This document shows, in pieces, positions 19,165 to 26,998 of a stretch of 64,000 nt of DNA. The notes beneath the pieces were generated by a model that was not told where the DNA came from, ran no database searches, and was given only the letters and a program-made list of their open reading frames with translations. The translations under genes were made by a program, and so were the position numbers. Position 1 is the stretch's first letter. Each line of letters starts with the position of its first letter. The stretch comes from Vibrio rotiferianus CAIM 577 = LMG 21460 (GTDB lineage Bacteria > Pseudomonadota > Gammaproteobacteria > Enterobacterales > Vibrionaceae), in assembly GCF_002741985.1 (NCBI RefSeq), contig NZ_APHW01000001.1, forward strand, positions 1 through 64,000, written 5' to 3'.

Positions 19165-20121
19165 ATGAGCCAATCAAATGTAACGGCCGCTCCTGAAGCT
19201 GTACCTTCTGCGTGGCAACGTTTTAAAAACTCGGATTTCTTGTACTACTTTAAGCGCGATAAAGTCGCGATGGCCAGCTTCACCGTATTTATGGTGTTTT
19301 TGGTGTTGGCGATTGCTGCCCCTGTACTTGCTCCGACAGACCCGTACGATCTGACGTCTATCGACATCATGGATTCTGAGTTGCCACCGTCTTGGATGGA
19401 AGATGGCGATGAGCGCTTTGTGTTAGGTACCGATGAGCAAGGCCGCGATATTTTATCGACCATTCTTTACGGCTCTCGCTTGTCTCTGACTATCGGCTTT
19501 CTTGCAGTTGGTCTTCAGTTGGTACTGGGCATCATCATTGGTTTGTCTGCGGGTTACTTCGGCGGCCGTATTGATAGCTTCTTGATGCGCTTTGCAGACG
19601 TACAGTTATCGTTCTCGACCATGATGGTAGCGATCATCGTCTCGGCAATCTTCAAAGCCAGTTTTGGTAGTGATTTCTACAGCCAATATGCAGTAGTCAT
19701 GCTGGTGGTGATTATTGGTGTGGCAGAATGGCCGCAATACGCACGAACCATTCGTGCTTCGGTACTGGCAGAGAAGAAGAAAGAATACGTCGAAGCGGCG
19801 CGTGTTATGGGCTTTAAAGCACCTCGCATCATGTTCCGCCATATCCTACCGAACTGTCTATCGCCAATCTTGGTTATCTCGACGGTGCAGGTAGCAAACG
19901 CAATCATGTCGGAAGCAGCGCTGTCATTCCTAGGTCTGGGGCTGCCAGTCGACCAGCCGTCATTGGGTGCGTTGATCAGCATCGGTTTTAACTACATCTT
20001 CTCAGGTGCTTGGTGGATTACTGCCTTCCCAGGTATCGTACTAGTAACGCTAGTATTGGTGATCAATCTCTTGGGTGACTGGTTACGTGATGTATTCAAC
20101 CCAAAAATTTATAAAGGTTGA
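19165..20121 (+). CDS. Peptide ABC transporter permease, DppC-like
   Basis: A 318-residue partner permease. It has an N-terminal OppC_N segment with TM1 at about 32-52, the family block LGTDEQGRDILSTILYGSRLSL, and the EAA loop YVEAARVMGFKAPRIMFRHILPN. It pairs with the preceding permease to form the channel. Last gene of the operon, followed by a terminator. Confidence 0.92.
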   Translation: MSQSNVTAAPEAVPSAWQRFKNSDFLYYFKRDKVAMASFTVFMVFLVLAIAAPVLAPTDPYDLTSIDIMDSELPPSWMEDGDERFVLGTDEQGRDILSTILYGSRLSLTIGFLAVGLQLVLGIIIGLSAGYFGGRIDSFLMRFADVQLSFSTMMVAIIVSAIFKASFGSDFYSQYAVVMLVVIIGVAEWPQYARTIRASVLAEKKKEYVEAARVMGFKAPRIMFRHILPNCLSPILVISTVQVANAIMSEAALSFLGLGLPVDQPSLGALISIGFNYIFSGAWWITAFPGIVLVTLVLVINLLGDWLRDVFNPKIYKG

Positions 20122-20161
20122 TCTCAGTAGTTAAGAAAACAACAAGTTGAGTATAAAATAC

Positions 20162-20190
20162 GAGCTGGATGAAAATCCGGCTCTTTTTTT
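20162..20190 (+). terminator. Terminator of the peptide ABC operon
   Basis: GAGCTGGAT-GAAA-ATCCGGCTC, nine pairs including one G-T, then seven T. Confidence 0.92.
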
Positions 20191-20269
20191 GCTTGTTGTT
20201 TTATCATTCATGTTTTATTGACGCTTTGTCGCGATAATTTCATCACTAAACCTTATTAGAGTGAAGCGT

Positions 20270-21196
20270 ATGGAAATGAAGAAGGCGCTTAAGCCATCAC
20301 GTATCGCCCATCCAACTTTGAGCTTAGCTTTACTGCTAGCCTGCGCGCCGTTCGCAGAGACGGTGAGTGCACAAGAATTCCTGTGCCAGGCGACACAAGC
20401 GAGTCACCAAGAGTTGCCTGTTCTGGATAAGACTTGTCCTATTGGGAAGGGAGTATGGGGAAAGAAAGTGCCGCAAGGAGGCAATTTATTTTGGGTTCAA
20501 TGCGGTTTGTTACCTAAAAAAATGCCGTTAGCCAAAGCTAAGCCACTCTATAACAAAATCAGTACTGATGTTTGGATGAAGCCGGAAGACAAAGGGTTCC
20601 GCTGTTTGATTGGCCCGTACAAAAGTTTTGAGCAAGCGAGCACAGATTTAGCCCAAGTTAGGACCGTATCTGGTTATAAAGAAGCCTTTATTCGTGTGGT
20701 GGGAGCAAACATCTCTGAGCCAGTGAAGAAGACTAAGAGCGTAAGCAAGCCGAAGCCAGTGGCTAAGAATACCTCTGCGTTCGAGCCAAAGCCGGCTGCT
20801 GTAAACGTGCCGGAGGCAACCCCTTCTGCAAAAGTGAAGCCAGCAGAACCTGTGAGTGTCAGCAACAATGTTGAAGTGCGATTGAAGGCCATCTTACAAG
20901 GTAAAACTTACGTCGTACCTTACTTGCTTGATGCAGGAAATCAGTTTTACATGGAATATGGCAAGCCATGGAATCGCTTGAGTTATGCAAGCTCACAACA
21001 AGTATGTGGCGAGTTAGGGATGGGCTTAGTATCTTCATCTGAGTTCAAAGCTTTACGTGATTCTGGAGTGATGGAAAAGAATGAATGGCCTCTGCAACTG
21101 CCTTATTGGGGAGAAAATCGATTGGGATTATTCGCCGATCGTGAGCCGAACCCATTAACAGGCATATCACTACTCAATGTCATGTGCGTCAAATAA
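20270..21196 (+). CDS. Secreted SPOR-domain-like protein
   Basis: A 308-residue exported protein. It has an N-terminal signal segment (hydrophobic LSLALLLACAPFAETVSA), a region at about 55-140 resembling a SPOR domain (FWVQCGLLPKKMPLAKAKPLYNKI and FRCLIGPYKSFEQASTDLAQV), a Lys/Pro/Val-rich linker (about 140-200), and a C-terminal domain ending LLNVMCVK. SPOR domains bind denuded peptidoglycan at the septum. The frame is open from GTG 20261, but ATG 20270 fits the AGAGTG ribosome-binding site better. Specific role unknown. Bounded by terminators, so it is a single-gene unit. Confidence 0.78.
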   Translation: MEMKKALKPSRIAHPTLSLALLLACAPFAETVSAQEFLCQATQASHQELPVLDKTCPIGKGVWGKKVPQGGNLFWVQCGLLPKKMPLAKAKPLYNKISTDVWMKPEDKGFRCLIGPYKSFEQASTDLAQVRTVSGYKEAFIRVVGANISEPVKKTKSVSKPKPVAKNTSAFEPKPAAVNVPEATPSAKVKPAEPVSVSNNVEVRLKAILQGKTYVVPYLLDAGNQFYMEYGKPWNRLSYASSQQVCGELGMGLVSSSEFKALRDSGVMEKNEWPLQLPYWGENRLGLFADREPNPLTGISLLNVMCVK

Positions 21197-21206
21197 CGCA
21201 GTCCCG

Positions 21207-21235
21207 TAATAAGCCTCGCAATGCGAGGCTTATTA
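21207..21235. terminator. Palindromic terminator-like hairpin after the SPOR gene
   Basis: TAATAAGCCTCGC and GCGAGGCTTATTA flank a short AATG-type loop. The T-run is weak. Confidence 0.6.
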
Positions 21236-21292
21236 CTTACTAGCTTGCATAAAAGAACAGTGCTGCTTGTTCAAGTTTGACTGACTGGGCAT

Positions 21293-21310
21293 AATGTTAC
21301 ATGTAACATT
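21293..21310 (+). promoter_or_regulatory. GntR-type operator upstream of gntR
   Basis: AATGTTACATGTAACATT is a perfect 18-bp palindrome 20 nt upstream of the gntR start. Its half-sites ATGTTAC/GTAACAT are the same as those at 26921-26950, with AT instead of CG in the centre. Autoregulation is inferred. Confidence 0.7.
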
Positions 21311-21329
21311 ACTGATAATTGAGATATTT

Positions 21330-22337
21330 ATGGCTCAACAGAATAAGAAAGCACGAACGACGCTACAGGATGTCGCAGATAAAGTTGGCGTAACTAAAAT
21401 GACGGTCTCGCGTTATATGCGTAACCCTGACTCCGTGGCAGAAAAAACACGGGTGAAGATTGCTGCGGCAATTGAAGAGATGGGTTACATCGAGAACCGA
21501 GCGCCAGCGATGTTGTCGAAGTCTTCCAGTAAAGCGATCGGCATCTTGCTGCCTTCATTGTCCAACCAAATTTTTGCGTCTTTTGTTCAGGGCATTGAAA
21601 CAGTCACCAAAGCCAATGGCTACGAAACCCTCCTTGCACACTTTAGCTATGATGAATTGGAAGAAGAGCGCAAGATTGCCTCTTTGCTTTCTTACCAAGT
21701 CGACGGTTTAATCCTGACGGAAAGCCATCATACTCAGCGCACGTTGCAGATGATCAAGAATGCAGGCATACCAGTAGTGGAAACGATGGAATTGCCAGAA
21801 TACCCGATTGATATGGCAGTGGGGTTGGATCATGAAGATGCGGCTTACAACGTGGTGAAGCGTATGTTGGAGTCGGGAAAACGTACGATAGTCTACTTCG
21901 GAGCTCGCCTAGATACGCGTACCAAGCTACGTATGAAAGGTTATGATCGTGCGATGACAGAAGCAGGTTTAGAGCCCAAGCATATATTAACTGGCGAACA
22001 CTCAAGTTTCTCTTTGGCATCTGATCTACTAGAACGCGCTTTAAATACCTATCCAGATCTGGACGGTGTATTTTGTACCAATGATGATATCGCAATCGGT
22101 ACTTTATTAAATGCACAGCAACTTAATATCAAAGTACCAGAGCAACTTGCCATTGTTGGCTATAACGCATTAGATATCGGTCAAGCCATTAGTCCCAAGT
22201 TAACCAGTGTCGATACGCCGCGTTTTGCAATCGGAGAGAAGAGTGCTGAACTGCTGATATCACGCCTCAAGGGTGAGGAGCAAGCTGATACCATTGTCGA
22301 TATGGGCTATCAAATAACCGCAGGCGAGAGCGTCTAA
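21330..22337 (+). CDS. gntR: GntR, LacI-family repressor of gluconate genes
   Basis: A 335-residue LacI/GalR-family regulator. The helix-turn-helix TLQDVADKVGVTKMTVSRYMRNP lies at about residues 10-32, followed by the hinge and a periplasmic-binding-like effector domain (GILLPSLSNQIFASFVQGIE, DGVFCTNDDIAIG). It closely matches E. coli GntR, which represses gluconate uptake and Entner-Doudoroff genes until gluconate binds. The open frame from 21294 runs through the operator palindrome; ATG 21330 (MAQQNKKARTTL) is the sensible start. Targets edd-gntK, the permease and eda lie 2-7 kb downstream with matching operators. Confidence 0.93.
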   Translation: MAQQNKKARTTLQDVADKVGVTKMTVSRYMRNPDSVAEKTRVKIAAAIEEMGYIENRAPAMLSKSSSKAIGILLPSLSNQIFASFVQGIETVTKANGYETLLAHFSYDELEEERKIASLLSYQVDGLILTESHHTQRTLQMIKNAGIPVVETMELPEYPIDMAVGLDHEDAAYNVVKRMLESGKRTIVYFGARLDTRTKLRMKGYDRAMTEAGLEPKHILTGEHSSFSLASDLLERALNTYPDLDGVFCTNDDIAIGTLLNAQQLNIKVPEQLAIVGYNALDIGQAISPKLTSVDTPRFAIGEKSAELLISRLKGEEQADTIVDMGYQITAGESV

Positions 22338-22391
22338 CTCACTCTGACTCACGTCTATTTTTCATCATTCGTTTCTGATAAGGACACGGGC

Positions 22392-23318
22392 ATGCCACAT
22401 CAACTTGATGCGTTAGATCTTAATTTAATGCGCTTACTTAAAGCCGTGGTAGAAAATCGCAGCATCAAGTTGGCGGCGATGCAGCTTGGCATTTCGCAAC
22501 CCAGCGCCAGTCGTGGGGTGATGAAACTCAAAGACGTGTTTGATGATCCGCTGTTTGTGCGTAAAGCCCATGGGGTAGAGCCATCCCCAATGGCGATTCG
22601 CTTAGCGGCGGAGTTTGATAACATGCTGTCTCCACTAGAAAAAGTAGTGCAGGAGTTCTCTGAATTTGATCCACTCGACTACCAAGGTCAGATTGCGATT
22701 GTGACGGATCCATATCTGATGGACGAACAAGGTCAACGCCTTCTGCGCGGCTGCCATCAGGCGTTTCCTCAAGCCTCGTTTGCTTTCTCAAGTTGGAACA
22801 TCTATTCCCAAGATGAGATGTTAGAGGGCGAACACGACTACTGTATTCTCGATCAAGAAACTGAATTGTCGAAAGACATCTACATGCGCCCTCTGTTTGT
22901 CGAGAAGCGCGTGATTTTGGCGCGTAAAGACCATCCAACATTGTCGCAAGTCAGTAATGACTGGGGAACGGTGTCGAAATTGCCGCTGGTATCGCTACCT
23001 GGGCCTGCGTCATACAATCCGCTGTGTACAGTGGAATCGGAATATCGTCGCATGGGTTACGAACCTGTGGTACTGCTCAAGTCCTACAATTTGCGTGTTG
23101 CTTGCCAAATGCTGCTTGAGACTGATGCCATTATGTACGCCAGCCAAAGCACTGCGCATTTGATGCATGAACTCGCCTCTTATCCAATGCCGATGGTAAA
23201 CCGCGAATTCAGCCAATTTGTTGTCTCGGGTGGTTATTTGCAGACGTATCGTAACCATCCATTGCATCGTCATTTGCATCAAGTGGTCCAACAAACCCTC
23301 AATACACCATTAACGTGA
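22392..23318 (+). CDS. LysR-family transcriptional regulator
   Basis: This 308-residue LysR regulator has an N-terminal HTH (about 10-60: DLNLMRLLKAVVENRSIKLAAMQLGISQPSASRGVMKLK) and a C-terminal effector domain. AAGGACA stands before the ATG. It follows gntR by 54 nt and precedes mdtJI by about 200 nt in the same direction. By position it could control mdtJI, but LysR targets are usually divergent, so this is a weak inference. Ligand unknown. Confidence 0.85.
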   Translation: MPHQLDALDLNLMRLLKAVVENRSIKLAAMQLGISQPSASRGVMKLKDVFDDPLFVRKAHGVEPSPMAIRLAAEFDNMLSPLEKVVQEFSEFDPLDYQGQIAIVTDPYLMDEQGQRLLRGCHQAFPQASFAFSSWNIYSQDEMLEGEHDYCILDQETELSKDIYMRPLFVEKRVILARKDHPTLSQVSNDWGTVSKLPLVSLPGPASYNPLCTVESEYRRMGYEPVVLLKSYNLRVACQMLLETDAIMYASQSTAHLMHELASYPMPMVNREFSQFVVSGGYLQTYRNHPLHRHLHQVVQQTLNTPLT

Positions 23319-23341
23319 TCTCATAGACAAACAATCCCTAA

Positions 23342-23363
23342 AGATATTCAAAAATGAATATCT
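23342..23363. promoter_or_regulatory. Inverted repeat downstream of the LysR gene
   Basis: AGATATTCA-AAAA-TGAATATCT is a perfect 9-bp-arm repeat without a T-run. It may be an operator for the mdtJI promoter or a weak terminator. Confidence 0.35.
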
Positions 23364-23398
23364 CAATTACCTGTCTGTTTCGCTGAAGAAGGGCTAAT

Positions 23399-23431
23399 CT
23401 GACTACAAATAGTCAGGAGAAGCGGCTCTTT
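23399..23431 (+). promoter_or_regulatory. Possible structured leader or attenuator before mdtJ
   Basis: CTGACTA-CAAA-TAGTCAG (about 23399-23416) is a perfect hairpin, followed by GGAGAAGCGGCTCTTTTT, which ends in a T-run about 90 nt before mdtJ. I looked for guanidine riboswitch features known upstream of SMR genes and did not find them. Confidence 0.3.
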
Positions 23432-23521
23432 TTATCTTATCAATTCTTTGAGTGTCTGATCATTGAAAGGCATTCACCATTCTCCGTTATGCAGTTTTTT
23501 AATTTCTGGGGAGGATGAACC

Positions 23522-23899
23522 ATGCTTATTGCACGTCTATTTTTATTGCTCGCCATCGTTGCTGAAGTTGCCGGTACCAGTACCATGTCATTTATCGGTG
23601 AAAGTAACGCATGGGAAGGCTATTTGGTGATGTATGTTCTGATCGCCATTTCTTATTATTTCTTATCAATTGCGGCAAAGAAAATTTCCATCGGTGTGGC
23701 GTACGCGACATGGGAAGGCGTAGGTATTGCCTTGATTACTCTCGTTTCTATCGTTTTGTTTGATGCCAATTTAAGCACACAGCAGTTGCTTGGGTTAGCG
23801 CTGGCGGTGGTTGGTATTATGTGTGTGACGCTCGGCGAATCACACGGTCAGCCTCAACAAAAAGCTGAGTTGCCGCACTCATCGAATGCGAGGTGTTAA
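23522..23899 (+). CDS. mdtJ: MdtJ, small multidrug resistance subunit
   Basis: A 125-residue, four-helix SMR protein. In E. coli MdtJ and MdtI together export spermidine. TM1 carries the essential glutamate in AIVAEVAGTSTM (about residue 15). The GVAYATWEGVGI segment of TM3 is the family signature and is closest to MdtJ (KIALGVAYALWEGIGI in E. coli). The C-terminal tail is hydrophilic. GGGGAGG precedes the ATG. The partner mdtI starts two bases after the stop but is frameshifted, so a working pair is doubtful as sequenced. Confidence 0.9.
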   Translation: MLIARLFLLLAIVAEVAGTSTMSFIGESNAWEGYLVMYVLIAISYYFLSIAAKKISIGVAYATWEGVGIALITLVSIVLFDANLSTQQLLGLALAVVGIMCVTLGESHGQPQQKAELPHSSNARC

Positions 23900-23901
23900 T
23901 C

Positions 23902-24233
23902 ATGAGCCAATTCTTTACCGTTTCATTTGGATTTGTGGTGTTGGCGGCGTTAGTCGATATCATGGCGAACATGGCGCTGACTCGCTCGAAAGGCTTTGAG
24001 CACAAAGGTTGGGGCGTTATCGCAATAGTGCTAGTGATGGCGGCATTTACCTTACTTGCCCAAGCCGTAAAAGAGATCGATCTTGCTATCGCTTACGCCT
24101 CTTGGGGGGGGCGATAGGTATCTTAGGTACCGCGATTGGTGGTGCTTTGCTGTTCAAACAAAAGCTTAAGCCGATTGGCTGGTTTGGTATCTTTGTTGTG
24201 ATTGCGGCGGTTGTGGTGATGAAGACGGCTTGA
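23902..24233 (+). pseudogene. mdtI: MdtI, SMR partner subunit, frameshifted at a G8 run
   Basis: This is the second SMR subunit, split into two frames. From ATG 23902 (AGGTG ribosome-binding site) it reads MSQFFTVSFGF through AVKEIDLAIAYASWGG and stops at 24117. The rest of the protein (GAIGILGTAIGGALLF to VVVMKTA) continues in another frame to the stop at 24233. The break falls in a run of eight G at 24104-24111. Six G would give ...SWGAIGIL, aligned with the WGGFGI of E. coli MdtI; nine would also restore the frame with one extra residue. TM1 has Asp (LVDIMAN) where E. coli has Glu (LEIVAN). It may be a true frameshift, a phase-variable tract or a sequencing error. Confidence 0.85.
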
Positions 24234-24254
24234 TGTCGTTTGCTGAATCCCAAA

Positions 24255-24516
24255 GCTCGTCATTCTGAACAGCGAGGTACGAGCATGATTCAGAATCTGC
24301 CAACAAAAAGTGCTGTGGCAGAGGTATTTCCTCTCGCTTCACAGCACTTTGATAGTAGATTCCTGATCTCGCCTAGGCTCGTCATTCTGAACAGCGAGAG
24401 ACGAGCGTGATTCAGAATCTACCAACAAAAAGTGCTGTGGCAGAGATCTTTCCTCTCGCTTCACAGCACTCTGATATTAGATTCCTGATCTCGCCTAAGC
24501 TCGTCGGAATGACGGG
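24255..24516. repeat. 122-bp tandem repeat with nested hairpins, MITE-like
   Basis: Two full copies of a 122-bp unit (24255-24376 and 24377-24498) are followed by a third partial start at 24499. Each unit contains ATTCTGAA/TTCAGAAT and AAAGTGCTGTG/CACAGCACTTT inverted repeats, the latter enclosing AGAGG/CCTCT in the first copy. The outer ends are near-inverted: CGTCATTCTG (24258-24267) and CGGAATGACG (24505-24514). No coding frame. It fills the space between mdtI and the convergent edd gene. Confidence 0.85.
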
Positions 24517-24531
24517 ATCTTTCTCTCCGTC

Positions 24532-26328
24532 TTAAACAATAAAGCTTGCGCCTTCTTCTGCGCTCGAAACGCTTTGACGAATCACGCTAAAGAAACCACG
24601 CCCCCAAGTCTGTTGCTTGGCTTCAGTATCCACCTCTAACAGTTCCCGACCCGTAACGTCGCTTAGGTTATTCAGTTCGCCAGTTTGGCAATCAACGCGG
24701 ATGATGTCGCCATTGCGCACCAAGCCAATCGCGCCGCCACGAATCGCTTCTGGAGATACGTGGATTGCTGATGGAATCTTACCCGATGCACCAGATAGTC
24801 GACCGTCCGTCACTAGCGCGACTTTAAAGCCCGCTTTCTGCACGTTGCCGAGAATTGGCATCAGTTTATGCAGCTCTGGCATGCCGTTCGCTGCAGGACC
24901 ATTGTGCGTCACGACCACGATGCAATCTTGGTTTAGCTCACCGCGTTTGTATGCCGCTTCCACTTCGTGTTGGCATTGGAATACGATCGCTGGCGCTTCG
25001 ATGATGCGCTGATCTTCTTTTACCGCAGATACTTTCACCACGGCTTTACCCAAGTTACCGTGAAGTACGCGAGTACCACCGGTGTTTTGGAAAGCTTGCG
25101 TTGGCGCAGCAATCACTTCGCCGTCTTGGCTGCCACCACATGGTGTCCAAGTTAGTTTTCCGTCGACTAGCGCAGGTAGCGTCATTTGGTCTTTGAATTC
25201 GCCGAATACTGGTTTCACGTCACGATGAAGCAAGCCAGACTCGTCCAAACGATGCAATAGAGCAGGTACGCCGCCCGCTTCTTGGAACGCGTTCATGTCT
25301 GCTGGACCGTTCGGGTAAACACGCGCCAACAGTGGCACCACTTCAGACAGGTCACTGATGTCTTGCCATGTCAGAATCAAACCTGCAGCACGCGCCACTG
25401 CCAACATGTGGATAGTGTGGTTGGTGCTGCCGCCCGATGCCAACAGCGCGATAATGCCGTTGATGAGGCTCTTTTCTGTGACAACTTCAGACAATGGACG
25501 GAAATTGGCTGAACCTGCATTCATTGCCGCGATTTTCAGAGCCGCGTGATCAGTCAGCGCCTTACGTAACTCAGTATGTGGATGGATAAATGCTGAACCT
25601 GGCAGCATCAAACCCATGGCTTCAAACACTAGTTGGTTAGTATTTGCGGTTCCGTAGAAGGTACACGTCCCCGCCGAGTGGTAAGCACGACACTCCATAT
25701 CAAGCAGTGCGTCTTTACCTACTTCGCCCGCCGCGTATTTTTGGCGAACGTCTACTTTCTCTTCATTGCTAATGCCTGTTGCCATCAAACCTGCTGGCAC
25801 AAACGCCGTTGGTAGATGTGCGTAAGACAGCGCGCCCATCAGTTGTCCCGGTGCGATTTTGTCGCAGATACCTAGCAGCAAGGTCGCATCGAACACATTG
25901 TGGCTCAGTGAAAGTGCTGTCGATTGAGCAATTAAGTCACGAGAAAACAGTGACATATCCATACCAGCTTGACCTTGAGTCACGCCATCACACATTGCCG
26001 GAACACAGCCTGCAACTTGCGCTGTGTGACCATAACCAGACAGTACTTGCTTGATTTGATCAGGGTAGTGTTGGTACGGCTGGTGGGCACTCAACATATC
26101 ATTGTAAGCACTGATCAGCGCCACATTGGAATGAGTCAAATCCAGAATATTTTTCTTTTCAGACGAACAGGATGCTGCAACAGCGTGAGCCAAGTTACCG
26201 CAAGACAGACCGACACGACCTTTACCTGTTTCGGCTTGGACTTCGGTGCGAGCAAGAAACGCCGCACGCGCTTCTTGGCTGCGCTCAACTAAGCGTTGAG
26301 TAACATCTAAAATTACTTGATGAGTCAT
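24532..26328 (-). CDS. edd: Phosphogluconate dehydratase Edd
   Basis: A 598-residue ILVD/EDD-family Fe-S enzyme that converts 6-phosphogluconate to 2-keto-3-deoxy-6-phosphogluconate, the first step of the Entner-Doudoroff pathway. Family blocks AGCVPAMCDGVTQGQAGM, LLGICDKIAPGQ and VTDGRLSGASGKIPSAIHVSPEA are present, including cysteines that bind the cluster. It is close to E. coli Edd in length (603). The ATG overlaps the gntK stop (ATGA), so the two are translationally coupled in a gntK-edd operon under the shared GntR operators. Confidence 0.96.
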   Translation of the reverse strand: MTHQVILDVTQRLVERSQEARAAFLARTEVQAETGKGRVGLSCGNLAHAVAASCSSEKKNILDLTHSNVALISAYNDMLSAHQPYQHYPDQIKQVLSGYGHTAQVAGCVPAMCDGVTQGQAGMDMSLFSRDLIAQSTALSLSHNVFDATLLLGICDKIAPGQLMGALSYAHLPTAFVPAGLMATGISNEEKVDVRQKYAAGEVGKDALLDMECRAYHSAGTCTFYGTANTNQLVFEAMGLMLPGSAFIHPHTELRKALTDHAALKIAAMNAGSANFRPLSEVVTEKSLINGIIALLASGGSTNHTIHMLAVARAAGLILTWQDISDLSEVVPLLARVYPNGPADMNAFQEAGGVPALLHRLDESGLLHRDVKPVFGEFKDQMTLPALVDGKLTWTPCGGSQDGEVIAAPTQAFQNTGGTRVLHGNLGKAVVKVSAVKEDQRIIEAPAIVFQCQHEVEAAYKRGELNQDCIVVVTHNGPAANGMPELHKLMPILGNVQKAGFKVALVTDGRLSGASGKIPSAIHVSPEAIRGGAIGLVRNGDIIRVDCQTGELNNLSDVTGRELLEVDTEAKQQTWGRGFFSVIRQSVSSAEEGASFIV

Positions 26329-26846
26329 GCCATCGCCTCATCTTGCGTTAGGATGAGTTCCGCTGCGTTCGATACGACTTCTTCGATGGTTGCATCAATG
26401 CTGACGAAAATGGTGCGAGGCTCATCTTCTGGGCGCTCTAGCGTTTCAAATTGGCTGTTGACCATGTTCTCTTTCATGAAGTGACCTTGGCGAGCACGCA
26501 TGCGCTCAAGGATCAGTTCTTTGCTGCCGTCTAGGAAGAGGAAGCTTACGTTCTCGTTGCCTTCGCGGATTTGGTCACGATAAATCTTTTTTAGTGCCGA
26601 ACAGACAATAATGCCGTGCTCGTTTTTGCTTTCTAAGCTATAAGCAGCGTCACGGATACGTTCTAGCCAAGGTTTGCGGTCGTCGTCGTTCAGAGGCTGA
26701 CCTGATGCCATCTTCTGAATGTTTGCTCGTGGGTGAAGATCATCACCATCAATGAATTTACGTCCCAGCTTTTTCGCCAAGTGCTCACCAATTGTGGTTT
26801 TGCCACTCGCACAAACGCCCATAACGACGACACTACTACCAGCCAT
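26325..26846 (-). CDS. gntK: Gluconokinase GntK
   Basis: A 173-residue kinase that phosphorylates gluconate to 6-phosphogluconate with ATP. It has the P-loop GVCASGKTT (about residues 10-18), FIDGDDLHP, and the family block RQGHFMKENMVNSQFETLE. GTTATGG at the start follows TAAGTTATGGCTGG with a GAGGATAAG ribosome-binding site. It is the first gene of the gntK-edd operon, divergent from the permease gene with GntR-type operators between. Confidence 0.95.
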   Translation of the reverse strand: MAGSSVVVMGVCASGKTTIGEHLAKKLGRKFIDGDDLHPRANIQKMASGQPLNDDDRKPWLERIRDAAYSLESKNEHGIIVCSALKKIYRDQIREGNENVSFLFLDGSKELILERMRARQGHFMKENMVNSQFETLERPEDEPRTIFVSIDATIEEVVSNAAELILTQDEAMA

Positions 26847-26920
26847 AACTTATCCTCATAACAAATTTGCGCGTGATCTCAATTTTTGAATTCACTTTAA
26901 AATATGGGTTTATCTTATTC

Positions 26921-26950
26921 ATGTTATCGGTAACATGTTACCGGTAACTC
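26921..26950. promoter_or_regulatory. Two adjacent GntR operators
   Basis: ATGTTATCGGTAACAT (26921-26936) and ATGTTACCGGTAACTC (26935-26950) share two bases. Both match the half-site pair ATGTTAC/GTAACAT of the known E. coli GntR site. They lie between divergent gntK-edd and the permease-eda operon, so one protein can control both. Confidence 0.82.
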
Positions 26951-26998
26951 AAATAAATGTGAACCACAACACAAACAATAATTCTTAAAGGTGAACCC

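Noticed and set aside
23319..23521. Guanidine riboswitch ahead of mdtJI
   Set aside because: No ACGR tetraloops or ykkC core; gene pair is of the MdtJI type rather than Gdx.
24255..24516. CRISPR-like array
   Set aside because: The unit is 122 bp with only two and a fraction copies, no short repeat with variable spacers and no cas genes.
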